Under the pieces are notes generated by a model. That model did not search any database. It was not told the DNA's origin and saw only the letters and a list, made by a program, of their open reading frames with translations. From assembly GCA_023425865.1 (NCBI GenBank), contig JAFABV010000020.1:52480-116479 (forward strand): DNA of 64,000 bases. The letters are read 5' to 3'. Below are positions 36,529-46,043 of the stretch, piece after piece. The stretch's first letter is position 1; each line of letters begins with the position of its first letter. Source of the DNA: Bacteroidota bacterium (GTDB lineage: Bacteria; Bacteroidota; Bacteroidia; Bacteroidales; Bacteroidaceae). The translations under genes were made by a program, and so were the position numbers.

Positions 36529-38154
36529 ATGAAGTTTTCTGTTCATTCCTTGCGCAGCTTGGCACCGGCAGTAGTATTGTTGTTTTGTAGTTGCCTCAGC
36601 GAAGACCCCAAGGGGCTTTTGCCGGAAGAGGAGGCCTACGACAACGCGAGCACCCTTTATAACAATGCGGTGGCTACCTTGTATAATTATATAGGTGGCT
36701 CTTCCACCTCACAAGGGCTTATGGGAACCTATCGTGGGGTATATGATTATAATACGTTTACTACCGACGAAGCTATCATCCCTACGCGCGGGGGTGACTG
36801 GTATGATGGCGGTTTCTGGCAAAACCTCTATAAGCATAGTTGGACGGCAGCCGACTTGGCACTCTATGACACTTGGACTTACCTTTACAAGGTGGTTATG
36901 CTGTGCAATCACTCATTGGCCGTAATAGAGCAGCACAAGCACTTGCTTACCGATGACCAATATCAAAGTGATGTGGCTGAGGTAAAGGGTATAAGAAGCC
37001 TGTTCTATTATGAACTGCTCGATATGTGGGGTAGGGTGCCATTAGTAAAAGACGACAACACCTCTCTCAGTGAGGTGAAACAGGTCGCACGCAGTGTACT
37101 CTTCAAAGACCTGGTCAATGAGCTTCAGGCAATACTCCCAGATCTTCTGCCCGAACACAGCAATCTGGAAGGTGACTACTACGGTCGGTTTACCCGTCCC
37201 GTGGCTCACTTTCTCTTGGCCCGTATGATGCTCAATGCTGAGGTATATGCTGATGATGACTGGACCGACGGGCAGCGCCCGGATGGCAAAGCCATGACTT
37301 TCATGGTCAATGGCAAAACGATGAATGCGTGGGAGGCTTGTATCTATTATTGTGACCAGCTGGAAGCCGACGGGTTTAGGCTGGAATCGGATTATAGCGC
37401 TAACTTTAGTATTCATAACGAAACCTCGGTGGAAAACATCTTTACCATTCCAATGGATAAGGTGAAATATCAGAATCAGTTCTGGTATCTGTTTCGCTCA
37501 CGCCATTATGCGCATGGCAGCGCAATTGGCATGGACGCGGAAAATGGTTCGTCGGCAACGCTCGCTACAGTACATGCCTATGGCTATGGCACAGCGCAGG
37601 TGGATTCGCGCTTTGCCATCAATTTCTATGCGGATACGTTGAAGGTTGACGGAAATATCGTTAAGTTGGACAACGGACAGCCTTTGGTCTATAAGCCACT
37701 CATCATGGCCATTGACCTGACGGGAAATGCCGATGTGAAGACCGCTGGGGCACGCATGGCTAAGTATGAAATAGACCGTAAGGCACATGCTGATGGCAAA
37801 CTTCAGGATAATGATATTGTACTATTCAGATATGCCGATGCCCTGCTCATGCGTGCAGAAGCTAAAGTGAGAAATGGTCAGAGTGGACAGGCCGACCTCG
37901 ATGCCGTGAGGAACAGGGCGAATATGCCTACCCGGGTGGCTACGCTTGACAATATCCTTGAGGAGCGATTGCTCGAACTGATGTGGGAGGGGACGCGCAG
38001 GCAAGACCTGGTGCGCTATGGCCGCTATTCGATGGCTTACGACCTGAGACCGCAGCTTGAAAACGAGTCATCAGGTTTTACATCTGTATTTCCTATTCCT
38101 GCCAATGTCATCAAGCTGAATACCTTAATCACGCAGAATCCTGGGTATAAATAG
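36529..38154 (+). CDS. SusD/RagB-type lipoprotein
   Basis: 541 residues. Lipoprotein signal ending VLLFCSC, with acylation on one of these Cys. The N-terminal TPR-like helical part includes YDNASTLYNNAVATLYNYIG and RSLFYYELLDMWGRVPLV, and the C-terminal RagB/SusD domain ends FPIPANVIKLN and QNPGY, both family hallmarks. It caps the SusC barrel and binds the ligand at the cell surface. Same transcript as the SusC gene. Confidence 0.93.
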   Translation: MKFSVHSLRSLAPAVVLLFCSCLSEDPKGLLPEEEAYDNASTLYNNAVATLYNYIGGSSTSQGLMGTYRGVYDYNTFTTDEAIIPTRGGDWYDGGFWQNLYKHSWTAADLALYDTWTYLYKVVMLCNHSLAVIEQHKHLLTDDQYQSDVAEVKGIRSLFYYELLDMWGRVPLVKDDNTSLSEVKQVARSVLFKDLVNELQAILPDLLPEHSNLEGDYYGRFTRPVAHFLLARMMLNAEVYADDDWTDGQRPDGKAMTFMVNGKTMNAWEACIYYCDQLEADGFRLESDYSANFSIHNETSVENIFTIPMDKVKYQNQFWYLFRSRHYAHGSAIGMDAENGSSATLATVHAYGYGTAQVDSRFAINFYADTLKVDGNIVKLDNGQPLVYKPLIMAIDLTGNADVKTAGARMAKYEIDRKAHADGKLQDNDIVLFRYADALLMRAEAKVRNGQSGQADLDAVRNRANMPTRVATLDNILEERLLELMWEGTRRQDLVRYGRYSMAYDLRPQLENESSGFTSVFPIPANVIKLNTLITQNPGYK

Positions 38155-38186
38155 GTGGTATGAAATCATAACTCGGAAAAAATAGC

Positions 38187-38194
38187 TATATTTG
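38187..38194 (+). promoter_or_regulatory. -7 box four bases before an ATG
   Basis: TATATTTG ends at 38194 and only CAGC separates it from ATG 38199, implying a leaderless mRNA. No -33 TTG seen. Confidence 0.55.
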
Positions 38195-38198
38195 CAGC

Positions 38199-38426
38199 AT
38201 GAAAATAAAGTTTCAGCTTGATTGGAAGAAGGTTCTGCTCTTTTTATTGGTGTCAGCAGGCTTGGTTTATCTTACAAAATCGTTGTTGATGTCTATTGGC
38301 ATTGTGCTTATACTTTTCGTCATCGATGGTTTGGTCGCCAACTGGGAATATCGTAAAAAAACGCATAAGATATTTGAGGAGTTGCGTAAAGAGCATGAAG
38401 AGCGACTCAAGAAGGAGCAGAAATAA
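38199..38426 (+). CDS. Small membrane protein, unknown
   Basis: 75 residues: a short basic N terminus, two hydrophobic stretches (about 12-27 and 29-45) that form one hairpin or two helices, and a strongly charged C-terminal helix (RKKTHKIFEELRKEHEERLK). No family recognised. It is preceded by its own promoter and followed 18 bases later by the kinase-RapZ fusion gene, so it may be co-transcribed with it. Confidence 0.7.
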   Translation: MKIKFQLDWKKVLLFLLVSAGLVYLTKSLLMSIGIVLILFVIDGLVANWEYRKKTHKIFEELRKEHEERLKKEQK

Positions 38427-38444
38427 GGTATTAGCAGCTACATC

Positions 38445-40001
38445 GTGGAACAACTTATTCAACTTTATACATCGTGGTCGGGTGAAGCACCTACCGAGGT
38501 GAAACCTTTGCCAGGAGCGGGCAGCAACCGGCAATATTATCGACTCACCAGTTCACAAGGCCAGACAGTTATAGGCGTCATCGGAACCAGTAAGGATGAG
38601 AACCATGCTTTCGTGTTTCTCGACCGTCATTTTACTCAACTCAAACTTCCCGTACCGCAGGTGCTGGCGGTGAGCGACGACGAAATGTGTTATCTCCAGA
38701 CCGATTTGGGTAACACTTCGCTCTTTGATGCCATCAAGGGGGGAAGAGAGGCTGGGGGACGCTACAACCTGGCTGAGAAAGAGCTTCTTGTGAAGACCAT
38801 TCGATTGTTGCCGGAGATTCAGATTCGTGGGGCTTTAAGTCTGGATTGGGACTGTTGTTATCCTCAACCCGAGTTCAATGAAGACAGCGTGCTGTTTGAT
38901 CTCAATTATTTCAAATACTGTTTTCTCAAGCCTACCGACATCGACTTCCATGAGATTAAGTTGGAGGCCAGTTTCCGTCGTTTTGCCAAGGATTTGATAG
39001 CGGAGCCGTCTGAGAGCTTTATGTATCGTGACTTTCAGGCACGCAATATCATGCTCGACGCTGAAGGCAATCCCTTCTTCATCGATTTTCAGGGGGGACG
39101 AAAGGGGCCTTTCTACTATGACCTCGCTTCATTCCTATGGCAGGCTTCTGCCAAGTATTCGTTTAAGTTGCGTAGGGAGCTGATAGCCGAGTACTATGAG
39201 TCGCTGAAGCATTATATAGAGGTGCCTACGTCACGCCATTTTGTTGACCGACTGAGTCTGTTCGTGCTCTTCCGTACCTTACAGGTGCTGGGAGCTTATG
39301 GGTTTAGGGGCTACTTTGAGCATAAGCAGCATTTTATTGACAGTATACCTCCTGCCATACAAAATCTTCGTGACCTTTTGTCGTTGCGTTCGGAAGTGTT
39401 GCCCTATCCTTATCTGTGTGACGTTTTGTCGCGATTGGTGGCGCTGCCGCAGTTTGCGCCAGTTCAGCCTCAGACGCAGCAACGTAAGGACGGCTTTAAG
39501 ACAACCGACCGCGACATCTACCCAGCCCATCCGCAGGATGGCCCTGCCACATTCTCCAAATACGACGGTAACGGTCCTTTGGTAGTGCGTGTCTACAGCT
39601 TCTCCTATCGCAAGGGTATCCCTGAAGATGCTTCGGGCAATGGTGGTGGCTATGTCTTCGACTGCCGTAGTACGCACAACCCAGGTCGCTACGAGCCTTA
39701 TAAGCAACTGACGGGACTCGATGAGCCTGTCATACGCTTCCTTGAGGACGATGGTGAGATCGTAGAGTTTCTCGATCATGTATATGCCTTGGCCGACAAG
39801 CATGTAGCCCGCTATATTCAGCGTGGCTTCACCAGCCTGATGTTTTCTTTCGGCTGTACAGGTGGGCAGCATCGCAGTGTGTATAGCGCCCAGCATTTGG
39901 CGGAACATATCCATCAGAAGTTTGGCATAGAGGTACACGTCACGCATCGTGAGCAGGCCATAGAGCAGGTGATGAAGAAGACTGGGGGAGTGGGTGAATA
40001 G
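38445..40001 (+). CDS. APH-type sugar kinase fused to a RapZ C-terminal domain, GTG start
   Basis: 518 residues. About 10-330 is an aminoglycoside-phosphotransferase-fold kinase related to AmgK; the catalytic loop reads MYRDFQARNIM, with Tyr in place of the usual His, and the metal motif is FIDFQGG. About 375-510 is the C-terminal domain of RapZ (YSFSYRKGIPEDASGNGGGY, TGLDEPVIRFLED, FGCTGGQHRS). AmgK phosphorylates anomeric MurNAc/GlcNAc in wall recycling, and RapZ senses GlcN6P in E. coli, so a sugar-sensing recycling kinase is a reasonable inference. A MurU-like gene follows 219 bases downstream. GTG is the start; the nearest ATG would remove conserved sequence. Confidence 0.82.
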   Translation: MEQLIQLYTSWSGEAPTEVKPLPGAGSNRQYYRLTSSQGQTVIGVIGTSKDENHAFVFLDRHFTQLKLPVPQVLAVSDDEMCYLQTDLGNTSLFDAIKGGREAGGRYNLAEKELLVKTIRLLPEIQIRGALSLDWDCCYPQPEFNEDSVLFDLNYFKYCFLKPTDIDFHEIKLEASFRRFAKDLIAEPSESFMYRDFQARNIMLDAEGNPFFIDFQGGRKGPFYYDLASFLWQASAKYSFKLRRELIAEYYESLKHYIEVPTSRHFVDRLSLFVLFRTLQVLGAYGFRGYFEHKQHFIDSIPPAIQNLRDLLSLRSEVLPYPYLCDVLSRLVALPQFAPVQPQTQQRKDGFKTTDRDIYPAHPQDGPATFSKYDGNGPLVVRVYSFSYRKGIPEDASGNGGGYVFDCRSTHNPGRYEPYKQLTGLDEPVIRFLEDDGEIVEFLDHVYALADKHVARYIQRGFTSLMFSFGCTGGQHRSVYSAQHLAEHIHQKFGIEVHVTHREQAIEQVMKKTGGVGE

Positions 40002-40126
40002 CATAGAAGTAGAATAAAGTCCTTTTGACGACATCCGTAAAAGCTCACTCTGGGTGTCTGTGCCCGCCTTTTGGGAACGTGTCCTCTTGTTATGCTGCCC
40101 TCCCGTTTGTGGATTAGAAAAGGGAA

Positions 40127-40196
40127 TGTTTAATGATTATGTTTAATGATTACCCCTCGGTGCATGTAAATTTTGAATATTGAATTTTGAATATTG
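40127..40196. repeat. Two short perfect tandem duplications before the MurU-like gene
   Basis: A 13-bp unit (TGTTTAATGATTA) twice at 40127-40152 and a 14-bp unit (AATTTTGAATATTG) twice at 40169-40196. The second copy of the latter provides the -33 TTTTG of the promoter. Confidence 0.85.
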
Positions 40197-40216
40197 AATT
40201 AAAAAAGTTACTTTTG
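40185..40216 (+). promoter_or_regulatory. Promoter abutting the MurU-like gene
   Basis: TTTTG at 40185-40189 and TACTTTTG at 40209-40216, 19 bases apart. Only CACC separates the box from ATG 40221, implying a leaderless mRNA. Confidence 0.65.
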
Positions 40217-40220
40217 CACC

Positions 40221-41075
40221 ATGAAACAAGCCATGATTTTTGCAGCAGGCTTAGGCACTCGCCTCAAGCCACTCACCGATACCATGCCCAAGGCATTGGT
40301 GCCTGTAGATGGCGAGCCTTTGCTCAAGAGAGTGTTGTTTCGGCTTCGTGACGCTGGTTTCACACACATTATTATAAATGTACATCATTTCGCCCAGCAA
40401 ATTGTCGATTACTTGCAGGCCAACGATTCGTTTGGGTTGGATGTCAGGATAAGCGACGAGACTGACCATCTACTCGATACGGGAGGGGGGATTCGTAAGG
40501 CTGCGTCACTTTTCGATGCCAAATTTCCAATCCTCATACATAATGTCGATATCCTAAGCAATGTAGACCTTGACGCGTTCTACCGTCTTGACGAGAAAGT
40601 GAAATGCCCCGACTGTGGGGTACCTCATGTACTGGCAGGCGCTCATCTGTTGGTAAGTTTTCGAAAGACCAAGCGTTATTTACTGTTCAACGACAATATG
40701 TTATTGATGGGCTGGGTCAATATTGAGACAGGAGAAGTGCGTTCACCCTATCCTGAAGTAAAACGTGAACTGTCAAAGTTGGAATATCCCATAGCTGTTG
40801 GCAATGAACCGATGTTGCTGGCAGGACACTATCATATGTATGCCTTCAGTGGCATTCACACCTTCTCTCCCCGTATGTTCCCACTGATGGTGGGTTATCC
40901 TGAAAAGTTTCCCATAATGGATTTCTATCTGCAGCAGTGTAATAAGACTGCGATTTGTGGCTTTGTCATGGACGACCTGAAGCTTATGGATGTGGGAAAA
41001 CTCGATACGCTGGATGCGGCCAATACTTTTGTGCAGCAGCTTGAGCAGAACAATCACAAATCATTATTTCTATAA
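40221..41075 (+). CDS. MurU-like sugar-1-phosphate nucleotidyltransferase
   Basis: 284 residues. N-terminal nucleotide-binding motif AAGLGTRLKPLTDTMPKALV and metal-binding HNVDILSNVD, typical of the hexose-1-phosphate nucleotidyltransferase family. Next to an AmgK-like kinase it most likely acts as MurU (MurNAc-1-P to UDP-MurNAc), bypassing de novo synthesis. It has an insertion with CPDCG (near residue 135) that might bind metal. A mannose- or glucose-1-phosphate nucleotidyltransferase is the alternative. Confidence 0.85.
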   Translation: MKQAMIFAAGLGTRLKPLTDTMPKALVPVDGEPLLKRVLFRLRDAGFTHIIINVHHFAQQIVDYLQANDSFGLDVRISDETDHLLDTGGGIRKAASLFDAKFPILIHNVDILSNVDLDAFYRLDEKVKCPDCGVPHVLAGAHLLVSFRKTKRYLLFNDNMLLMGWVNIETGEVRSPYPEVKRELSKLEYPIAVGNEPMLLAGHYHMYAFSGIHTFSPRMFPLMVGYPEKFPIMDFYLQQCNKTAICGFVMDDLKLMDVGKLDTLDAANTFVQQLEQNNHKSLFL

Positions 41076-41124
41076 CCCAGAGTCTTTTGCCGTAGGGTAG
41101 GAGACAACAGTGTTTTTTTTCAGT

Positions 41125-42669
41125 ATGCAACAGAAGATCATTATTCTGGATTTCGGTTCACAGACGACACAACTTATTGGTCGCCGTGTGCGTGAGCTGG
41201 ATACTTTCTGCGAGATTCTGCCTTACAACAAGTTTCCTAAAGACGACACCGGTGTCATTGGTGTGATACTAAGTGGAAGTCCCTACTCGGTACACGACAA
41301 GGAGGCGTTCAAGGTTAATCTCAGCCAGCTTATTGGTAAGTATCCGGTTTTGGGCATCTGCTATGGTGCGCAGTTCATCAGTTTTTCTAACGGCGGTAAG
41401 GTTGAACAGGCCGGTACCCGTGAGTATGGTAGGGCCAACCTGCAGCAGTTTGATGCCACAAATCCCTTGTTCAAGGGCTTTGACTCCAACTCACAGGTAT
41501 GGATGAGTCATGGTGATACCATCACAGCCATTCCCGACGACTATCAAGTCATTGGTTCTACTGCCGATGTAAAGTACGCGGCTTTTGCCAGCACCAAAGA
41601 TCCAGTGTGGTGTGTGCAGTTCCATCCCGAGGTTTACCATTCTACACAGGGTACACAGCTGCTGCGTAACTTCGTCGTAGACATTTGTGGTAGTCGTCAG
41701 GAGTGGAGTGCTGCCTCATTTGTAGAGTCTACCGTTGAGGAGCTAAAGGCTCAGTTGGGCAACGACCGCGTTATCCTCGGTCTCTCGGGGGGTGTCGATT
41801 CATCGGTGTGCGCTACCTTGCTCAACAAGGCCATCGGCAAAAACCTCACTTGTATTTTTGTAGACCATGGCATGTTGCGCAAGAATGAGTTTACCAAGGT
41901 GATGGAAGCCTATCAGGGTTTGGGGCTCAATGTTATCGGGGTAGATGCGAGTGAGAAGTTCTTCAAGGATCTCGAAGGTGTCACCGACCCCGAGCAGAAA
42001 CGTAAGATCATTGGTCGTGACTTCGTCGAAGTATTTAACGCTGAAGCCAAGAAAATCACCGATGCCAAGTGGTTGGCACAGGGTACAATCTATCCCGATC
42101 GTATCGAGAGCCTGAGTATTACGGGAATGACGATCAAGAGTCACCACAATGTGGGCGGACTGCCCGAGGAGATGCACTTGCAACTCTGTGAACCTCTGCA
42201 ATGGCTCTTCAAGGACGAAGTGCGACGTGTGGGCTACGAGATGAAGATGCCAGAGCGCCTCATCAAACGTCATCCCTTCCCGGGACCAGGGTTAGCCGTG
42301 CGTATTCTGGGTGACATCACGCGAGAGAAAGTGCGTATCCTGCAAGATGCCGACGACATCTACATCAGTAAGATGCACGACTACACCATGCCCGATGGCA
42401 CGAGTCTCTACGACCATGTATGGCAGGCTGGCACCGTACTGCTCTCCACCATTCGCTCTGTGGGAGTGATGGGCGACGAGCGCACCTATGAGCATCCGGT
42501 AGCTCTTCGTGCTGTCACGTCTATGGATGCCATGACCGCCGATTGGGCGCATCTGCCTTACGATTTCATGGCAGATGTGTCAAACGAGATTATCCGCAAG
42601 GTGAAAGGCGTTAACCGCGTGTGTTACGACATCTCCTCAAAACCGCCTTCGACCATAGAGTGGGAGTAG
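41125..42669 (+). CDS. guaA: GMP synthase (glutamine-hydrolysing)
   Basis: 514 residues from [13 protein letters not shown]; an upstream in-frame GTG adds only a Phe-run. N-terminal class I amidotransferase with the nucleophile in GICYGAQ and His/Glu in [11 protein letters not shown] pyrophosphatase loop LSGGVDSS, and C-terminal dimerisation domain ending KPPSTIEWE. It converts XMP to GMP. Confidence 0.97.
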   Translation: MQQKIIILDFGSQTTQLIGRRVRELDTFCEILPYNKFPKDDTGVIGVILSGSPYSVHDKEAFKVNLSQLIGKYPVLGICYGAQFISFSNGGKVEQAGTREYGRANLQQFDATNPLFKGFDSNSQVWMSHGDTITAIPDDYQVIGSTADVKYAAFASTKDPVWCVQFHPEVYHSTQGTQLLRNFVVDICGSRQEWSAASFVESTVEELKAQLGNDRVILGLSGGVDSSVCATLLNKAIGKNLTCIFVDHGMLRKNEFTKVMEAYQGLGLNVIGVDASEKFFKDLEGVTDPEQKRKIIGRDFVEVFNAEAKKITDAKWLAQGTIYPDRIESLSITGMTIKSHHNVGGLPEEMHLQLCEPLQWLFKDEVRRVGYEMKMPERLIKRHPFPGPGLAVRILGDITREKVRILQDADDIYISKMHDYTMPDGTSLYDHVWQAGTVLLSTIRSVGVMGDERTYEHPVALRAVTSMDAMTADWAHLPYDFMADVSNEIIRKVKGVNRVCYDISSKPPSTIEWE

Positions 42670-43002
42670 TGTCTCAACAGTAATCTGAACACATGGAAAG
42701 GTGCTATGTCATGTAGCATGCCTTTCTTGATATATATGGGGTGTGTCTGAAGTGCTTTCCGAAAGTGAACAATAAACTTTCGGGGGCATATTTCTTCAGA
42801 AACACCCTATTTACATGTGCTAAACAGATGCTCTATTGTTTTACGAGGTCAGTCCGAAAATAGTTGACGACGAATTGTCGATAATGTTACAAAGATGGCA
42901 AAGTTGGGTAAAGGTGCAATGTCTCTACACAACAAAAAGAGCGAAAGCACTTTAGGAGGTGTACTTTCGCTCTCTGGAATACTTAGAGATGAGACGTTGT
43001 GA
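42670..43002. other. Intergenic gap after guaA
   Basis: 333 bases between convergent genes. I see no gene. It contains a weak imperfect hairpin after guaA, an eight-bp stem (CCGAAAGT/ACTTTCGG) near 42758-42781, and the rpiB terminator at its right end. Confidence 0.6.
42933..42973 (-). terminator. Terminator after rpiB
   Basis: AGAGCGAAAG (42938-42947) pairs with CTTTCGCTCT (42964-42973), followed on the minus strand by TTTTTG. Confidence 0.8.
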
Positions 43003-43446
43003 CTACTCTTGTATGGAAATCTTATTGATTCGGTTTATATGTCGTCCGCCTTCAAATTCAGTATTAAAATACTCATCTAAGATCTTGCGTGTAGTGTCCT
43101 CATCAAGAAAACGACCAGGCAGTACCAAGACGTTGGCATCATTGTGCTGACGGATGAGATGCGCGATTTCAGGCATCCATGCCAGTCCGGCGCGAATGCT
43201 TTGGTGCTTATTCAGCGTCATGCCGATACCGTTACCCGTGCCACAAATACCTATGCCAGGATAAACCTCGCCAGCCTCAATCCCCTTAGCCAGCAGATGG
43301 GCAAAGTCGGGATAATCCGTGCTTTCTGGTGAGTTGGTGCCGTAATCCTTGTAAGGAATACCCTTCTCTTCCAGGTATTTTCTCACAAAATTCTTTAATT
43401 CGTAGCCAGCGTGGTCACTGGCAAGTCCAACAGTCTTGATTTTCAT
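43003..43446 (-). CDS. rpiB: Ribose 5-phosphate isomerase B
   Basis: 147 residues, RpiB/LacAB family: GLASDHAGYELKNFVRKYL at the N terminus, GICGTGNGIGMTLNKH with the catalytic Cys, and NDANVLVLPGRF. Interconverts ribose 5-phosphate and ribulose 5-phosphate. It lies 15 bases after the transketolase gene on the same strand, forming a pentose-phosphate pair. Confidence 0.95.
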   Translation of the reverse strand: MKIKTVGLASDHAGYELKNFVRKYLEEKGIPYKDYGTNSPESTDYPDFAHLLAKGIEAGEVYPGIGICGTGNGIGMTLNKHQSIRAGLAWMPEIAHLIRQHNDANVLVLPGRFLDEDTTRKILDEYFNTEFEGGRHINRINKISIQE

Positions 43447-43461
43447 TTCTTCAGTTTGTAT

Positions 43462-45486
43462 TTATTTCCCCAAGAAGGCTTTAACCTGCTTGTAAACGTT
43501 CTCTCCTGTATAGCCGAGCTTCTCGTCAAGCACCTTATACGGCGCAGAGAAGCCAAAGCTCTTCAGACCCCATATCTGACTGTTGGGACCGATGCCCACC
43601 AAACCTTCGAGGGTTACGGGCAGACCTGCCGTCAGGCCAAACTTCTTGGCATTAAAAGGCAGTACGGTTTTCTGATACTCGGGTGACTGACGACGGAACA
43701 GACCTTCAGACGGTGCACTTACCACACGCACCTTGACGCCGTCTTGGCGCAGTGCAGCAGTACCGGCTTCGAGGGTAGACACCTCAGAACCGCTGGCTAC
43801 AAGGATGACATCAGGGTTTTCATCGGAGCCTGACACGATATAGGCACCCTTGCGAGCCTGCTCATAGTCATTGCCTGCGGGCAGGTTCTCGATGCCCTGA
43901 CGTGAGAAGATGAGCGCTGTTGGCGTATCGGTGTTCTCCATAGCCATAGCCCAGCATACTGTTGTTTCATCACTGTCGGCTGGTCGGAAGACGCGTAGGC
44001 TGTCCTGTCCTTTATGATTTTGCAACTTCTCCAGCAGACGAATCTGCGCCTCCTGTTCTACCGGTTCGTGGGTTGGTCCGTCCTCACCCACTCTGAAAGC
44101 ATCGTGGGTCCAGATGAACTTAACGGGTACTCCCATTAGGGCAGCCAGACGAACGGCGGGCTTCATATAATCAGAGAATACAAAGAAGGTTCCGCAGGCG
44201 GCAATAACACCACCATGAAGCATCATACCAATACACATGTCGGCCATGGTGAGCTCTGCCACTCCGGCCTGAAAGAAAGCACCGGTGAAGTCACCCTTTT
44301 CAAAAGAGTGAGTTTGCTTCAGGAAGCCATCGGTCTGGTCGGAGTTAGAAAGGTCAGCAGAAGCACAGATCATATTGGGCACTTGCTTTGCCAACTCGCT
44401 CAGACAAGCTGCAGATGCGACACGTGTGGCAGAACCAGGCTTCTGGGTTACATTGCTCCAGTCTACCTTGGGCGCCTTGCCTGAGAACCATTGATCCATG
44501 AGGGCTTTCTTCTCTGGGTTTTCCTTGGCCCAAGCAGACTCCGCAGCCTTGCGTTCAGCCACAATCTTGGTGAGCTCTTCGTTGCGTTCCGCATAAAGCT
44601 GTTTCACTTCGTCGAAGATGACAAATGGATCTTCCGGATTGCCGCCCAGATTCTTGATTGTGTTGCTGAAAGCCTCGCCACCAAGTGGTGCGCCATGGGT
44701 TTTGACATTCGACTCATAACTGCTGCCATCGGCTTTGCGGGCACCCTTACCCATGATGGTCTTGCCGATGATGAGGGTGGGGCGTTCCTGTTCGTTGGCT
44801 GCCGCATCGAGCGCTTGTCTAATCTGCTCTACGTCATTACCGTTTATCTCTATAACATTCCACTTCCATGCACGATACTTGGCCGCAGTATCTTCGGCGG
44901 TAACCACCTCTGTGGATGTTGAAAGCTGGATGTCATTAGAGTCATAGAACATGATGAGGTTGTTCAGGCCCAATGTGCCAGCAAGGCGTCCAACACCTTG
45001 AGATATCTCTTCCTCAATGCCGCCGTCCGAGATATATGCATAAATCTTATGCTGCATCATCACAGAACCCAGTCGAGCCTCCAGGAACTTCTCTGCCACG
45101 GCAGCGCCTGCTGCAAGAGCGTGCCCCTGACCCAGTGGGCCTGACGAGTTTTCAATGCCACGTACGACATCGAGTTCGGGATGGCCGGGAGTGGGTGACC
45201 CCCACTGGCGGAATTGTTTGATTTCGTCAATAGTGAACTTGCCTTGTAAAGTGAGAGCGCTATAGAGCATTGGACTCATGTGGCCGGGGTCCAAGAAGAA
45301 ACGGTCACGGCCTGTCCATGTAGGATCTTTGGGGTCAAATACCAGGTACTCGGCGAAGAGTACATTTATGAAGTCGGCACCACCCATTGCACCGCCAGGG
45401 TGGCCAGAATTGGCTTTCTCGACCATACTTGCTGCCAGAATTCTGATATTGTCAGCAGCAAGATTCATTAATTTCACGTCTTTCAT
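43462..45486 (-). CDS. tkt: Transketolase
   Basis: 674 residues from MKDVKLMNLAADNIRILAAS; the open frame extends upstream but that part is not homologous. Thiamine diphosphate motif around GDGGIEEE-type sequence (YISDGGIEEEISQG ... NLIMFYDSNDIQLS), the middle pyrimidine-binding domain with FQAGVAELTMADMCIGMMLHGG, and the C-terminal domain with ASGSEVSTLEAG. It moves two-carbon units in the non-oxidative pentose phosphate pathway. First gene of a tkt-rpiB operon. Confidence 0.96.
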   Translation of the reverse strand: MKDVKLMNLAADNIRILAASMVEKANSGHPGGAMGGADFINVLFAEYLVFDPKDPTWTGRDRFFLDPGHMSPMLYSALTLQGKFTIDEIKQFRQWGSPTPGHPELDVVRGIENSSGPLGQGHALAAGAAVAEKFLEARLGSVMMQHKIYAYISDGGIEEEISQGVGRLAGTLGLNNLIMFYDSNDIQLSTSTEVVTAEDTAAKYRAWKWNVIEINGNDVEQIRQALDAAANEQERPTLIIGKTIMGKGARKADGSSYESNVKTHGAPLGGEAFSNTIKNLGGNPEDPFVIFDEVKQLYAERNEELTKIVAERKAAESAWAKENPEKKALMDQWFSGKAPKVDWSNVTQKPGSATRVASAACLSELAKQVPNMICASADLSNSDQTDGFLKQTHSFEKGDFTGAFFQAGVAELTMADMCIGMMLHGGVIAACGTFFVFSDYMKPAVRLAALMGVPVKFIWTHDAFRVGEDGPTHEPVEQEAQIRLLEKLQNHKGQDSLRVFRPADSDETTVCWAMAMENTDTPTALIFSRQGIENLPAGNDYEQARKGAYIVSGSDENPDVILVASGSEVSTLEAGTAALRQDGVKVRVVSAPSEGLFRRQSPEYQKTVLPFNAKKFGLTAGLPVTLEGLVGIGPNSQIWGLKSFGFSAPYKVLDEKLGYTGENVYKQVKAFLGK

Positions 45487-45517
45487 TTTTCTCGATTTGG
45501 TATGAATATTGGTGATG

Positions 45518-45549
45518 CAAAGATAGTTAAAACCAATGTAATAGCCAAA
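45518..45549 (-). promoter_or_regulatory. Promoter of tkt-rpiB
   Basis: On the minus strand, TATCTTTG (45518-45525) with TTTTG at 45545-45549, 19 bases apart; 31 bases before the chosen tkt start, which supports it. Confidence 0.65.
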
Positions 45550-45693
45550 AGAATAAAATGTTTTTCTTATAAGATGGACAAGGACCTTCATTGGATTGTC
45601 AGTTGAGAAGTCTGGGTGATGAACTTATGTGAAAAGATTTTGAAGGATGCAAATTAAAAAAATGCTTAAAATCAGAGATTCTTTTATGGATTA

Positions 45694-45725
45694 TTTTGTT
45701 AGTCAGGAATTTATTTGTAATTTTG
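45694..45725 (+). promoter_or_regulatory. Promoter of rpmB-rpmG-DUF4295
   Basis: TTTG at 45695-45698 and TAATTTTG at 45718-45725, 19 bases apart. Confidence 0.65.
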
Positions 45726-45775
45726 CACGCTGTTTGGAATAAGTATCAACATCGAAATCAAAAACAAAGATAGCA

Positions 45776-46039
45776 ATGTCTAAGATTTGTCAGATCACAG
45801 GAAAGAAGGCACAGATTGGTAATAATGTGTCTCACTCAAAGCATCGCACAAAGCGCAGCTTTGATGTCAACCTCTTCAGCAAGAAGTTCTTCTACGTAGA
45901 GGAGAATTGCTGGATTTCCCTCAAGATCAGTGCCGCTGGTCTTCGACTCATTAATAAAATTGGTCTTGACGCAGCTCTGAAGCAGGCCGTTGCCAAAGGG
46001 TTCTGCGATTGGAAGGACGTTAAAGTAATAGGAGATTAA
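45776..46039 (+). CDS. rpmB: 50S ribosomal protein L28
   Basis: 87 residues. Typical start [20 protein letters not shown] with the single Cys, basic [12 protein letters not shown], and the C-terminal helix. First gene of a compact ribosomal protein operon with rpmG four bases downstream. Confidence 0.96.
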   Translation: MSKICQITGKKAQIGNNVSHSKHRTKRSFDVNLFSKKFFYVEENCWISLKISAAGLRLINKIGLDAALKQAVAKGFCDWKDVKVIGD

Positions 46040-46043
46040 TCAC

